Below are positions 55,602 through 64,000 of a stretch of 64,000 nucleotides of DNA, one piece after another. A program made the translations under genes and the position numbers. The first letter of the stretch is position 1, and each line of letters opens with the position of its first letter. The stretch is from Persicaria tinctoria (Eukaryota; Streptophyta; Magnoliopsida; Caryophyllales; Polygonaceae), in contig JBANSL010000013.1 in assembly GCA_037127255.1 (NCBI GenBank), forward strand, positions 64,483,688-64,547,687, written 5' to 3'. The notes beneath the pieces are model-generated. The model was given only the letters and a program-made list of their open reading frames with translations. It had not been told where the DNA came from and did not search any database.

Positions 55602-55619
55602 CTCGGGTTGCCTCCCGAG
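55602..55619 (-). promoter_or_regulatory. Conserved hairpin CTCGGG-AGGCAA-CCCGAG (D)
   Basis: It lies 58 bp beyond the gag-position ORF stop, the same place as the A1 hairpin, with a compensatory C-G for T-A change and the shared AGAAGCG flank. Confidence 0.6.
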
Positions 55620-55676
55620 AAGCGTCCTTGTTTATCGTCATAGACTCGATGGTTTATTCATCCATGTGTTCAAGAC

Positions 55677-56441
55677 TCACTCGGACATCGCCAAAGCTCT
55701 CTTTAGCAAATCAAACTCCGATGCACACCATCTAGGTAGGCGAGCACCACATATGAAGAAGCCGAAGTCAAAAGATGTGATGTTGAAGAAGGTCTCCAAC
55801 TCTTCATATGCTCGAGCGTGACTTCCCGCCGAGGGTATGTAGTACCACCAACACAGTTCCGTTGGTGGTTTGTCGAAGTAATGCTCCCAAGGATCTACAT
55901 ATTCACCAAAATCCACAAAAGTGTAAGAAATATCATTACCTTGCTCGGGAGCCATAGAAATCGGCTCCGGACTTGATTCCTTAATTGATGACTTAGGGAT
56001 GATTTCTATGGGTGGAGTAGGTGTCAAAATACATGGTTCCTCATGCGTGCACTCATGAGACTCCATGTCAAGGGGCATCGGGCTCTCTTCTCCATCTTTG
56101 ATTGAACCATTGATGCTTGCGTCCTCATGTATCTCGCCCGCCATTGGTTTGAAAGGTAAGGGTGTGGATGCCAACATGTAGTCTTCTTCCACCTTTGCCA
56201 TGTCACCCACACAAAGGAAAATATCCCACAATTCCGGCCAATCCAAATCATAAAAGCCTTCATTTTTCAAAGATTGGGGGAATTCTCGTATCTCGGGAAG
56301 CATGCCATCTTGAACGCAAAGTACTTGTTCTTTCAAATCATCTTGGATACCCCGTGAAGCACGGTCGTCCACTAAATCTTGCACTCTTGCGAGGTAATGG
56401 TGAAAGTATTCTCCTTGGTATTGCCATAACTCCAACTCCAT
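55677..56441 (-). CDS. Gag-position ORF of D, unfamiliar
   Basis: An intact 254-codon frame from ATG 56441, about 110 bp after the PBS. The first 60 residues (MELELWQYQGEYFHHYLARVQDLVDDR, then DDLKEQVLCVQDGMLPEI) faintly recall the helical part of a retrotransposon gag core. The middle is Ser/Pro/Glu-rich, and the end (WYYIPSAGSHARAYEELETFF, CGARLPRW) is unlike any gag I know. No zinc knuckle and no protease box. Because D moved recently with this ORF intact, it may be a real product, perhaps a packaging or Gag-interacting protein. Confidence 0.55.
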   Translation of the reverse strand: MELELWQYQGEYFHHYLARVQDLVDDRASRGIQDDLKEQVLCVQDGMLPEIREFPQSLKNEGFYDLDWPELWDIFLCVGDMAKVEEDYMLASTPLPFKPMAGEIHEDASINGSIKDGEESPMPLDMESHECTHEEPCILTPTPPIEIIPKSSIKESSPEPISMAPEQGNDISYTFVDFGEYVDPWEHYFDKPPTELCWWYYIPSAGSHARAYEELETFFNITSFDFGFFICGARLPRWCASEFDLLKRALAMSE

Positions 56442-56549
56442 TGCAAACAATTAGTAACGAGGTGTCGTGAACCATAAGATAGGTCCACGACGGGGATAGA
56501 TATATATACAAATATTAATAAATACACAAAACAAAGAAATAAACTTGAT

Positions 56550-56567
56550 TCCCCGGCAACGGCGCCA
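56550..56567 (-). other. Primer-binding site of D
   Basis: TGGCGCCGTTGCCGGGGA on the minus strand, 3 bp from the LTR, identical to A1. Confidence 0.88.
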
Positions 56568-56570
56568 ATT

Positions 56571-58255
56571 TGACGGAGGGAAAGTCGTTGATGTCCCTCG
56601 CCAAAAATTATTCCCATACAAACAAACTAGTATAGTATGCAAGTAAGGGGTCGAAACCAAGAGAATCAAGTATTTCTAAATATTGTGTATTTATCAATAT
56701 AAAAAGAAAAGATTTTTATGAATGAAAACAAAAGAAAATAATATTGACCAAAGCAAATAAAAGATAGAAGAAAAGCGTTTCCACCTACAAGTTCTCGACT
56801 TTGGTTTGGTTTTATTGATCATCGAATCCTTTTCAAGTTATTATCTTTTCCTACGAATTCATCCCGTCTTGGTTTATATAGATTAAAAGTCCTACGAGTC
56901 CAATTAATCCCTTACACCTCAATGCAACCTTAACACGGTCAAGATTTAACAAAGAGATAGCAAATAGTCCCAAGAACTTGAGCATATAAATAACACCAAT
57001 TAAACACGGTAAATCAATGTTTAAGATATATGTTAACTCCCTACATAATCATGCTTCAAACACGGAATCCACAATCTTATGCGTGCTACTATGGAAATAA
57101 AACAAATACGAAAATATTAAATCCTAGCATGAAATCAATATTATCAAGGTAGCTAATCAAGATAACATCAATAACATAATCAACATCGCACAAAGAAGTT
57201 GAAAGAATTATAGAGGAAAAATAACTTAAATTAGAAACTCACAAAACCACCAACCAAGTCTCAAAAGTGTAGGCGGAAACTAGAAAATTAGCCAAACATG
57301 GCTTACCTAAGTTTTCTTCTCTTTAATGGTGATTTCTCTACTTGAAAATTAATTGAAACTTCATTAAACTAACCCTAGAACATCCTATTTATAAGCCTAA
57401 TGTCCTCCATAAACAAGGTAAAAGATAGATAAACTAGATAGAAACTTCCTAAATAAAAGATAAAAGATAGAACTTTCCTAAAATAATTCAGCGTCGGATT
57501 CCGCTAGCAGCGAGAAATTTCCGCTGGCAGCGAATGGCCTTGATTGAGCTTCTGTTGGATTTCCGCTACCACCTCGCTAGCACACTCGCTGGCAGCGACT
57601 TTCATGCCTTAGAATTTTCTCGAGCTTCTCCGAGGACCCTTCTTTCCGCTTCCGCGAGACACTGAACCCGCTGCCGCGAGCTGGGCCTTCCGCTGTCGCG
57701 AGATCTCAAACTCGCTGGGGCGAGTTCCTTCTTCCGCTGGAGCGAGTAGCCGAAGCTTCGGGTCCTGGTGATTCTCGCTGGAAGCGGAATTTTCCGCGGC
57801 AGCGGACGTCTCACTGCAGCGAGATTAGTCGCTAGCAGCGGACGTTGCTTGCTCGCTTGCTGGGCAGCTCTCTCTCTCGCTGGCTCTCTCTTCTCGCTGG
57901 CTCTCTCTCGCTGGCTCTATGCTTCTGGTTCCACTCGCTGGCAGCGAAAGAAATCCCACTAGCAGCGAAATCTGCCCAGAGATTTGATTCTTCATCGTTC
58001 TTCCCTTGTTCTTTCTTTCCTCCTTTCTTTCTCTTCTTAGCTTGATTTCTTGACTTCACTTGACCATGTTTAACAGCTTTTCCTTGCTTTCCACCATGTC
58101 GGATCTACGATTATGCACAATTCAACCGAAATAGCGTAGATTCCGAACTTTTCCACAAAAAGAGTTTAATCTAAATTAACACTAAAACATGCATATTCTA
58201 CAATGTAAATGCAACTAAATTATTCTATAATGCCCATTAGAAATGTGCATTATCA
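56571..58255 (-). repeat. 5' LTR of D
   Basis: The partner of 50017-51699, with about 20 substitutions and a 2-bp CT length change. The palindrome cluster is at 57490-57965. Confidence 0.95.
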
Positions 58256-59194
58256 GTCTTTTTGCATATATGGCCACCAATAACCTTGGGTTATTGCCCT
58301 TATAGCAAGTGACCTTCCTGCAGCGTGAACGCCACATACGCCTTCATGGATTTCGAACAAGACATTCCCCACCTTGCTTGGATGAACACACAACAAGTAA
58401 GGCCTTGTGAAGGACTTTCGATACAAGGCCTTATCCGGGGACAACCAGTAGCGAGCTGATTGCAATCTGACCTTCCTGGCTTCCTTTTTATCCTCCGGTA
58501 ACTGATAGCGGTCTAAGTAAGCCACAATTGAATCCATCCAGCTAGGCTCCCCATCGGCTAAGTGAACCTCTTTTACTAAAATACTTGGCTCTTCGAGAAT
58601 GTCGACTTGCACCGTGTATCCTTTGCTATCTCCACAAGATGATGCCAATGTGGCCAAGGCGTCAGCTATTTTATTTTGTTCCCTTGGAACCTGCTGCACT
58701 ATATACTCTTGAAAATAGGATAGCAAGTCCTTGGCCTTCACCATGTAAGCTAACACCCGTGGAGTTTCAGCCTCGAAGTCCCCTCTAATTTGATTCACGA
58801 TGAGCTGTGAGTCCGAGTATACAGCTACTCGGCTAGCCCCTTGCTGCAGCGCGGCCTTTAAACCCAATATCACCGCCTCGTATTCAGCCTCGTTATTCGT
58901 AGTCGGGAACCCGAGCTTGATGGCGGTGTGAATCACATCCCCGCTCGGCGAGATCAGTACTAGCCCTGCGCCTGACCCTTTACGAGTTGTTGAACCATCG
59001 ACTTGCAATTCCCAAGAGTCCTGCCTGCCTACCCGAGCCGTCCATGACCCCTTGTTGACGTCCGACACTTCGTTTGCAAACTCGGCTAAAAAATCAGCCA
59101 GCACTTGCGCTTTTATAACAGTTCTGGGGACGAAACTAACCTCATATTGACCGCGCTCCACCGCCCATCGAGCTACTCGGCCCGAAAGGTCCAA
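58256..59194 (-). pseudogene. Tat RNase H and start of integrase (E), cut by D
   Basis: WELQVDGSTTRKGSGAGLVL near 59005 is the RNase H start. FPTTNNEAEYEAVILGLKAA, VYSDSQLIVNQI and VPREQNKIADALATLAS are its further motifs (catalytic D-E-D present). The linker, integrase KALYRKSF, and the first half of the HHCC finger (IHEGVCGVH) follow, then GYWWPYMQKD at the junction with D. One in-frame TAA (59198-59200) separates it from the RT. This is the archaeal-type RNase H characteristic of Tat elements. Confidence 0.88.
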
Positions 59195-59197
59195 GCT

Positions 59198-60628
59198 TTA
59201 GAGGAGCGACTTCAAAGGATGGGCAGTGACGACGTCGATCGGGTGAGCCTGAAAGTAATGGTTCAACTTCCTTGCGGCCACCACCAGAGACAGTAGGAGC
59301 TTTTTAAGCGGCGAGTACCTCGTCTCGGCGTCCAAAAGAGTTTTGCTAATATAATAAATGGGGCGTTGAACCCTCTTTTCCTCCTTGATGAGCACTGCGC
59401 TTACAACATAATGTGAGACGGCCAAATATAGACTTAGTCGCTCGCCCGGACTTTGTGTCGTCAGGATCGGTGGTTGCTGCAGATACCTCTTCAAATAATT
59501 TAAGGCCAGCTCACACTCCTCATCCCATTGAAATAAGCGATCGCCCTTCAATAGCTTGAAAAATGAGCTACATTTATCAGATGACCGACTGATGAATCGG
59601 TTCAATGCAGCAGCCATTCCGGCAAGTTTTTGAACATCTTTCACAGTGTTGGGGCTCTTTAGAAGCTGCACAGCTTTAATCTGATCAAGGCTTGCTTCAA
59701 TACCCCTCCGAGTCACCAAATATCCCAGAAACTTTCCCGAGCTGACTCCAAATGCACACTTCGAAGCGTTCAAACGCAGATTGACTGCTCTCATCTTGTC
59801 GAAGACGATCTGGAGATCCGAGAGGTGCGTATCCTCCTTTTTGCTTTTCACCACCATGTCGTCGATGTACACCTCCACCTTGTCGCCAATCAGACTCCCG
59901 AATAAGTTTACGACCATACGTTGGTTAGTAGCTCCAGCATTCTTCAATCCGAATGGAATAACCTTATAACAGAAAATCCCCCTTGGTGTTATAAAAGCAG
60001 TTTTCTCTTGATCGTGCTCTGCCATTGGAATTTGATGGTATCCGCGGTAGGCGTCCAAGAAGCTCATTCGTGTGTGGCCAGCGGTGGCATCTACTAACTG
60101 GTCTATCTTGGGCAACGGAAACATATCCTTTGGACATGCTTTATTTAAGTCGGTGAAGTCGACGCAAACCCTCCATTCACCGTTCTTCTTTTTGACAACC
60201 ACCGTGTTGGATACCCACGTGGGGTACTGTACTTCTCGGACGGCATCGGCTTCTAATAGCTTCTCAAGCTCAGCCACAACAGCCTCTGTATGCTGGAGGG
60301 AGGATCGTCTCATTCTTTGCACCACTGGTTTGGCGTCCGGACGAACGTCAAGTCGATGGCAAGCTAGACTTGGTTGTAGCCCCGGCATCTCATATGGACT
60401 CCAAGCGAACAAGTCTCTGTTTCGCCTTAAGAGACCCGCTAATGACTCTCGTTCATCACCTGTGATGCCTGCACCAATTAAAAAATATTTCGAAGGTTCA
60501 TCATCACTTACAATGATTTTACGCAGCTCTTCAACCGACTTCTCATCAGACGAACGCCCTACTTCTTCCAGGATCTGCGGCGTTGCTTGGACTGAATAGG
60601 TTCTTGCCTTGCTCCCGTCCATCTTCAA
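59198..60628 (-). CDS. Tat reverse transcriptase with first RNase H (E)
   Basis: A 476-codon open frame. VQRMRRSS and VREVQYPTWVSNTVVVKKK lead into WRVCVDFTDLNKACPKDMFP, then MSFLDAYRGYHQIPM (catalytic Asp), FGLKNAGAT and the catalytic YIDDMVVKS. KCAFGVSSGKFLGYLVTRRG and the tether FKLLKGDRLFQWDEECE follow, with RPIYYISKTLLDAETRYSPL as the connection RNase H. All RT boxes look intact; it is the only complete RT in the window. It stops at TAA 59198, in frame with the next domain. Upstream the frame is closed by stops near 60635 and 60698. Confidence 0.88.
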   Translation of the reverse strand: MKMDGSKARTYSVQATPQILEEVGRSSDEKSVEELRKIIVSDDEPSKYFLIGAGITGDERESLAGLLRRNRDLFAWSPYEMPGLQPSLACHRLDVRPDAKPVVQRMRRSSLQHTEAVVAELEKLLEADAVREVQYPTWVSNTVVVKKKNGEWRVCVDFTDLNKACPKDMFPLPKIDQLVDATAGHTRMSFLDAYRGYHQIPMAEHDQEKTAFITPRGIFCYKVIPFGLKNAGATNQRMVVNLFGSLIGDKVEVYIDDMVVKSKKEDTHLSDLQIVFDKMRAVNLRLNASKCAFGVSSGKFLGYLVTRRGIEASLDQIKAVQLLKSPNTVKDVQKLAGMAAALNRFISRSSDKCSSFFKLLKGDRLFQWDEECELALNYLKRYLQQPPILTTQSPGERLSLYLAVSHYVVSAVLIKEEKRVQRPIYYISKTLLDAETRYSPLKKLLLSLVVAARKLNHYFQAHPIDVVTAHPLKSLL

Positions 60629-60697
60629 ACACTATCGAGCCACCATCTGGTCGCCCCGAACTCGTACTATGCTCCCCTTATGCGAGAATTGTATCAT

Positions 60698-61072
60698 TTA
60701 ATTAAGCGTCGAGTGAACCGCGCCCATGTTGTGAATCCACGAGCGCCCAATGATCACATTGTATGATGATGGAACATCTACGACGTAAAACTCTGTCGTT
60801 ACTGCCTTTCCTCCCAACTGAACAGTCTCCCTGAGTATCCCTTTAGGCCATACGGGGAATAATCCTAATCCGACTAACTGGGTTGATACCGGCACCAAGT
60901 CTTGCTGCGATTTCCCCAACTTCACAAAGGTTTCGTGGAACATGATGTCCACTGAACTTCCGGAGTCCACGAGCACCCGTCGAACTTCGAAGTGCCCGAT
61001 TGAAAGGGTTAAAATCAGTGGGTCGTTATGGGGAAGTTGAATCCCAGTGAGGTCATCGTCGGTGAAGCTCAA
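60698..61072 (-). CDS. Tat aspartic protease domain (E)
   Basis: A 124-codon piece: FTDDDLTGIQLPHNDPLIL, then VLVDSGSSVDIMFHETF with the catalytic DSGSS, and VDVPSSYNVIIGRSWIHNMG with the second motif. It is in frame with gag above (stop at 61112) and RT below (stop at 60698). In autonomous elements this is one polyprotein; gag-pro in Tat elements can be separated by a stop codon, so the 61112 stop might be ancestral, while the others look like decay. Confidence 0.83.
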   Translation of the reverse strand: MSFTDDDLTGIQLPHNDPLILTLSIGHFEVRRVLVDSGSSVDIMFHETFVKLGKSQQDLVPVSTQLVGLGLFPVWPKGILRETVQLGGKAVTTEFYVVDVPSSYNVIIGRSWIHNMGAVHSTLN

Positions 61073-61111
61073 GCTGTCCGTTGGCTGTCCCTTGAGTCGC
61101 TTCGAATCTCT

Positions 61112-62737
61112 TTATTCTGCTCGCAGGACCTCAAGGGCGTGACACCCCTTTCGGAACTCATGTCGCTCTCTTGCTCCTTTCTCTGGCTTTACATCGACCA
61201 TGTAGATTACCTTTCTCAGACCGTCATCTTCTAGCTCCGCTCCTTGATGATTGGTATTGACAACTTCCTTGCCTAGAACAGCTGTTGGCTTTTCATCGAT
61301 AAACTCCTTCAAATAACCTCTCTCCACCAAGTACTCCAGGTAGTTTTTTAGCGTCCGACAATCTTCTGTCATGTGCCCACTTTCGCGATAGAAAGAACAA
61401 AACTGGCTTGCATCGCGTTCGGCGGGGTCCGACCTCATTTTGCTTGGCCACTTGAAGAAAGGCTTGTCTTTAATCTTTGGGAGAATTCGATAAATCGGGA
61501 CCTTGAAGCAAGTATTAACAGCAACATTGGATGGCCTTGGAGGCAACCCCCGATCGCGGAATAAGCCCTTCTTGGAGTGACCCCTTTCCTTGGCCGAGTC
61601 GAATCCATGAGGCTTGCGGCCAGGTGACGTGGGCCTGCTGTCCATCCCGCCCTTTATGTCCTCTTCAAGCTTGGAATATTTCCTAACCTGCTCTTGTAGC
61701 TCAGCCATGCTCGTACGTGTTCTCAATGGCAGTCTTTCTCTCAAGCAGCACTCCCTCGGAAGAGCCAATTTGAAGGCTGAGATAGCTGTGCTTTCCTCAC
61801 AAGAGTCCATGTCAGAGTAACTTTCGAAGAACCGCGCAGAGAAATGCCTCAGGGGTTCGCCTCTGCGTTGCTTCAAGGCAAACAACGCGTCAATCGAGAC
61901 CGGTTCCCTACTGTTTGCTATGTATCTGGCCACGAAATTCTGAGCCAACTGACCCCAAGAAGCGATTGAATTGGGAGGGAGAGCATGGAACCATTTCGAT
62001 GCTGTTTTCCCCAAGCTTGCGGGAAACATTTTACACATCATGTTGTCATTTTCAATCCATAGGGCCATTTTATGAGTATATAACGCCACGTGATTCACCC
62101 GATTAGATTTTCCATCATATATATCGAAAGTGGGAGCCGAAAACTTATCTGGTGGGCGCTGATCTCTCAAGCGTCTGGTGAACGGAGTTGAAGTCATCTG
62201 CGATAGCTTAGCCTCAGCTTGCTCCTAAGCCTAGACCAGCGACTCTCCCTGGTTGGCGAACAGCCTCAACAGCCTTTCCTCGGCTTGGTTGACACGTTCA
62301 GAGCGCTGATGTCGCTGGTGGACTCCCTCAGCAGACCCCCGAAGATGATCTTCGTTTCTCCTTCGATCATAACCATGTGAGGTTTCTTGTCGAGCTCGCT
62401 CTGTCTGCTCAGACCTGCTGGTCTCTCCCTCTGCCATATCCTCATCAAACGCACCATCATGACCGTCTTTTTCGCCGCGATGGCGATGAGAGCCCGTGCG
62501 GCGATCCTCACATCTCTCCTGGTGCCAAGCCCCCTTGTGGCTGCGGTACCGGTTGTATTCCGCTTCACTGGCTTCATCACGGTGCCGGTTCCTCCTCTCT
62601 GCGAGTCTTATCTGGGTTCCGTCAACGATGTTGGCTAGTCGATGTTCGCTTCCTCCGACCTCCTCTCTCAGACGCTTGCCATTGGCCTTTTCAAGCTTTG
62701 CGTTCTGGTGGCACAGAACTGCGATCTCCTCCTCCAA
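61112..62737 (-). pseudogene. Tat gag (E), two in-frame stops
   Basis: The N-terminal part 62231-62737 is a charged Arg/Glu/His-rich, coiled-coil-like region starting MEEEIAVLCHQNAKLEKAN. After two close stops at about 62225-62231 the main gag 61112-62197 runs open: FDIYDGKSNRVNHVALYTHKM, KWFHALPPNSIASWGQLAQN, FVARYIANSREPVSIDALF and RRGEPLRHFSARF, the conserved Retrotrans_gag core. A knuckle-like CSFYRESGHMTEDC lies at about 61380, where Tat elements often have C-x2-H. The stops are consistent with C-to-T changes. Confidence 0.86.
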
Positions 62738-62800
62738 CTGAGGATTCTTCTAATCCAAATTCCTTTCTGCCTCTACTTCAGAAGCCTCGACCATCCTATC

Positions 62801-62822
62801 GTTCCCCACGGACGGGGCCAAA
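62801..62822 (-). other. Primer-binding site of E
   Basis: TTGGCCCCGTCCGTGGGGAA on the minus strand directly at the LTR edge. It resembles the TGGCGCCGTCTGTGGGAA type used by Tat elements. Confidence 0.65.
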
Positions 62823-62988
62823 TGTTACACCAAATCTCCTGTGTAATTGTAATTTCAATTTAGATGGTTGAATTCAAAATTGGATGATCGAGTATTCTTT
62901 CTGTGCCCGTCCTTCTCTCCTTTTCCCCTTTCCTTTTATATTCCCCTTCCCAATTAGTGCCCAAATTGAGCATTTTACTCTAACGGTC
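62823..62988 (-). repeat. 5' LTR of E, cut by copia F
   Basis: Matches 48706-48871 with few differences up to TCTAACGGTC, where F begins. Confidence 0.85.
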
Positions 62989-63546
62989 TGTTGGGGAAAA
63001 CACGGGTAGCTAACACTCGATCACGTGTGACTCGGATGGATCAGGCTCCACTTACAAACGACGACTTGTATTAATGTACAAATGTATTTTATACAACTCT
63101 CGCACGATACAAGACTCGATCTCACCGACACTCACCACTCTTGACCAACTCACTCACACTTCACTTGTGAGGATTCACTCGACTCACAACTCCACACACT
63201 ACACAACTTGAGGAGACTCACACTTCACTCACACACCACAAAATGCAACTACCCATGGCCTATTTATAGGAGCCAATGTTGGTTGCATCACCTCCATGCA
63301 TCTCCTACAAAGGACTAGAAAAATCTAGGCTCACTAGACCTCATCATTCTCCTAGATTATTCTAGATCTTGATTGCTCCTCTTTATTTCTAGACTTCTCT
63401 ACCATGTATTCGCGGTTCCGGAATGCTTCTAGAATATTCCACCATGTTCCGAGGACTTCCGCTACATTTCACATTCTTCCGGAACATTCCACTATTTAGC
63501 CCAAACCACATTTTCATATATTTGAAATATGAATTATTGTCCAACA
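62989..63546 (-). repeat. 3' LTR of F
   Basis: 558 bp, starting TGTTGGGGAAAAC and ending TTGTCCAACA on the plus strand. The inverted ends TGTTGG/CCAACA and the polypurine AATTAAGGGAGGAAT just inside (63547-63561) define it. Confidence 0.85.
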
Positions 63547-63560
63547 ATTCCTCCCTTAAT

Positions 63561-63992
63561 TCATATTTCAAATATCTCCGCCTCATCCTTAAACCGCACT
63601 TTCCTCTGCACCTTGATCTCCTTGTCATGATATCTCCTCTGCACGACTTGTCCTTCGCAGAAACAAATGTTCTTCCCATTCTTCCTCCCTTGCATGATCA
63701 AGCGTCTTCCCTTAAACACCTTGCACCAACTCTTCGTGCCAACATACTCATATCCCTCATTCGTCATCGCACCCAATGAAAGTATATTAACATTGCTTGA
63801 AGGCACGTACCTCACGTTATGAAGAGTCTGGCGTGTACCGTCATGGAGCCTCATCCTCACGCTCCCGATTCCTTTAACTCTCAACTTCTCTCCACTCGCT
63901 AGGTTGCAATGACCAAACTCTCCATCAGTCTTCAAGGTGTCAAATAAAGCTTGATCCCTGCAAATATGCATCGACGCAGCATTATCCATCAC
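63561..63992 (-). CDS. Copia protease and GAG-pre-integrase start (F)
   Basis: Open from the right part of the window to a stop at 63561. MMDNAASMHICRDQALFDTL holds the copia protease active-site region (DNAAS), GSVRMRLHDGTRQTLHNVRY with VPSSNVNILSLG is the second protease motif, and GYEYVGTKSWCKVFKGRRL begins the pre-integrase region. After VRFKDEAEIFEI it stops and the PPT follows at once. The frame has no stop up to the edge, so gag is presumably fused upstream. The intact frame suggests a fairly recent insertion. Confidence 0.82.
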   Translation of the reverse strand: MMDNAASMHICRDQALFDTLKTDGEFGHCNLASGEKLRVKGIGSVRMRLHDGTRQTLHNVRYVPSSNVNILSLGAMTNEGYEYVGTKSWCKVFKGRRLIMQGRKNGKNICFCEGQVVQRRYHDKEIKVQRKVRFKDEAEIFEI

Positions 63993-64000
63993 CCACTCAG

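Larger units (their letters stand above)
50017..58255 (-). mobile_element. Young non-autonomous Athila-like element D
   Basis: LTRs 50017-51699 and 56571-58255 (1683 and 1685 bp) differ at roughly 20 sites by hand count (about 98-99% identical). A perfect GTCTT duplication (50012-50016, 58256-58260) flanks the element. The 4.9-kb body holds only a gag-position ORF (55677-56441) and an ATHILA-type ORF (53252-54517), with non-coding DNA between. Protease, RT, RNase H and integrase are absent. PBS and PPT are intact, so it could be copied if enzymes were supplied in trans. Confidence 0.95.
48706..62988 (-). mobile_element. Tat-like Ty3/gypsy element E (nearly complete gag-pol), interrupted by D
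   Basis: The 3' LTR (48706-49543) and a partial 5' LTR (62823-62988) share about 160 bp starting TGTTACACCAAATCTCC. Between them lie, on the minus strand, gag, protease, RT, RNase H with the TNNEAEYEA box typical of Tat elements, and integrase. Element D splits integrase, and copia F cuts the 5' LTR. By coordinate arithmetic gag to RNase H stays in one frame from 62737 to 58256 with only stop codons in between. The integrase C-terminus is missing before the LTR. Confidence 0.88.
62989..64000 (-). mobile_element. Copia element F (3' part; gag-protease type, no RT)
   Basis: LTR 62989-63546, PPT and a protease ORF that ends about 15 bp before the LTR. Integrase, RT and RNase H, which normally follow the protease, are missing, so this copy is of the gag-protease-only type. 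It continues past the right edge. It is inserted in the E LTR. Confidence 0.85.

Noticed and set aside
59781..60599. Open frames on the plus strand over the RT and protease of E
   Set aside because: They are antisense shadows of a strongly motif-supported minus-strand RT.
62377..62871. Plus-strand frame of 164 codons
   Set aside because: Antisense to the charged N-terminal gag region of E, and runs into the PBS and LTR; no motif.

Overview
This window reads as angiosperm (probably eudicot) nuclear DNA from a repeat-dense, AT-rich region. The lineage call rests on what is in it: Ty1/copia and Ty3/gypsy elements of plant lineages (Ale-, SIRE-, Athila- and Tat-like), an RTE-clade LINE with a (TTG)n tail, a CACTA-like DNA transposon carrying host gene pieces, a plant PGG-domain exon and a proline-type nuclear tRNA. 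No complete ordinary host gene is visible. Almost every long reading frame belongs to a retroelement, and most are broken.

Layout. 1-7173: a decayed minus-strand copia running off the left edge. It holds a 484-bp insertion (1197-1680) and a complete plus-strand Ale-like copia (3645-6964, 127-bp LTRs) that landed in its primer-binding site. 7253-7792: last exon of an ankyrin/PGG-type membrane protein. About 7891-12240: a CACTA-like element with Kelch exon fragments of a BSL-type phosphatase and a proline-type tRNA with a UUU anticodon. 12.2-15.1 kb: AT-rich DNA, an unassigned open frame and a tandem 245-bp repeat. 15170-15439: a small element with long inverted repeats and an snRNA-type promoter. 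15465-24493: Athila-like element A1, inserted in the primer-binding site of a copia (copia 3) whose gag and integrase continue at 24494-26576. 26577-30715: truncated Athila-like element A2. 30716-34512: plus-strand derivative B. 34513-35565: SIRE-type copia tail. 35566-43823: element C. About 44030-47204: LINE split by a solo LTR (44568-46310). 47213-48705: fragment of another retroelement. 48706-62988: Tat-like gypsy E, with its gag-pol in one frame, split by the young element D (50017-58255, TSD GTCTT). 62989-64000: copia F, inserted in E's LTR.

The common theme is loss of autonomy. A1, B, C, D and F keep LTRs, PBS/PPT, gag and/or protease or an ATHILA-type ORF, but lack reverse transcriptase. 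Only E has an essentially complete RT, and it carries nonsense codons. The gypsy derivatives share cis-structures that ordinary annotation does not explain. Each family has its own short palindrome, repeated in LTRs and internal DNA (TCGATATCGA in B/C/solo LTR, TCGCTGGCAGCGA in D, CGGCGGGCGCCG in A1, TCGCGGCCGCGA in A2). Two hairpin-plus-polypurine modules with a TCCY loop recur in A1, A2, C and D; B keeps one of them. A further hairpin shows a compensatory base-pair change between A1 and D.

All family names come from motif recognition by eye. Percent identities are rough hand counts and no database was searched.
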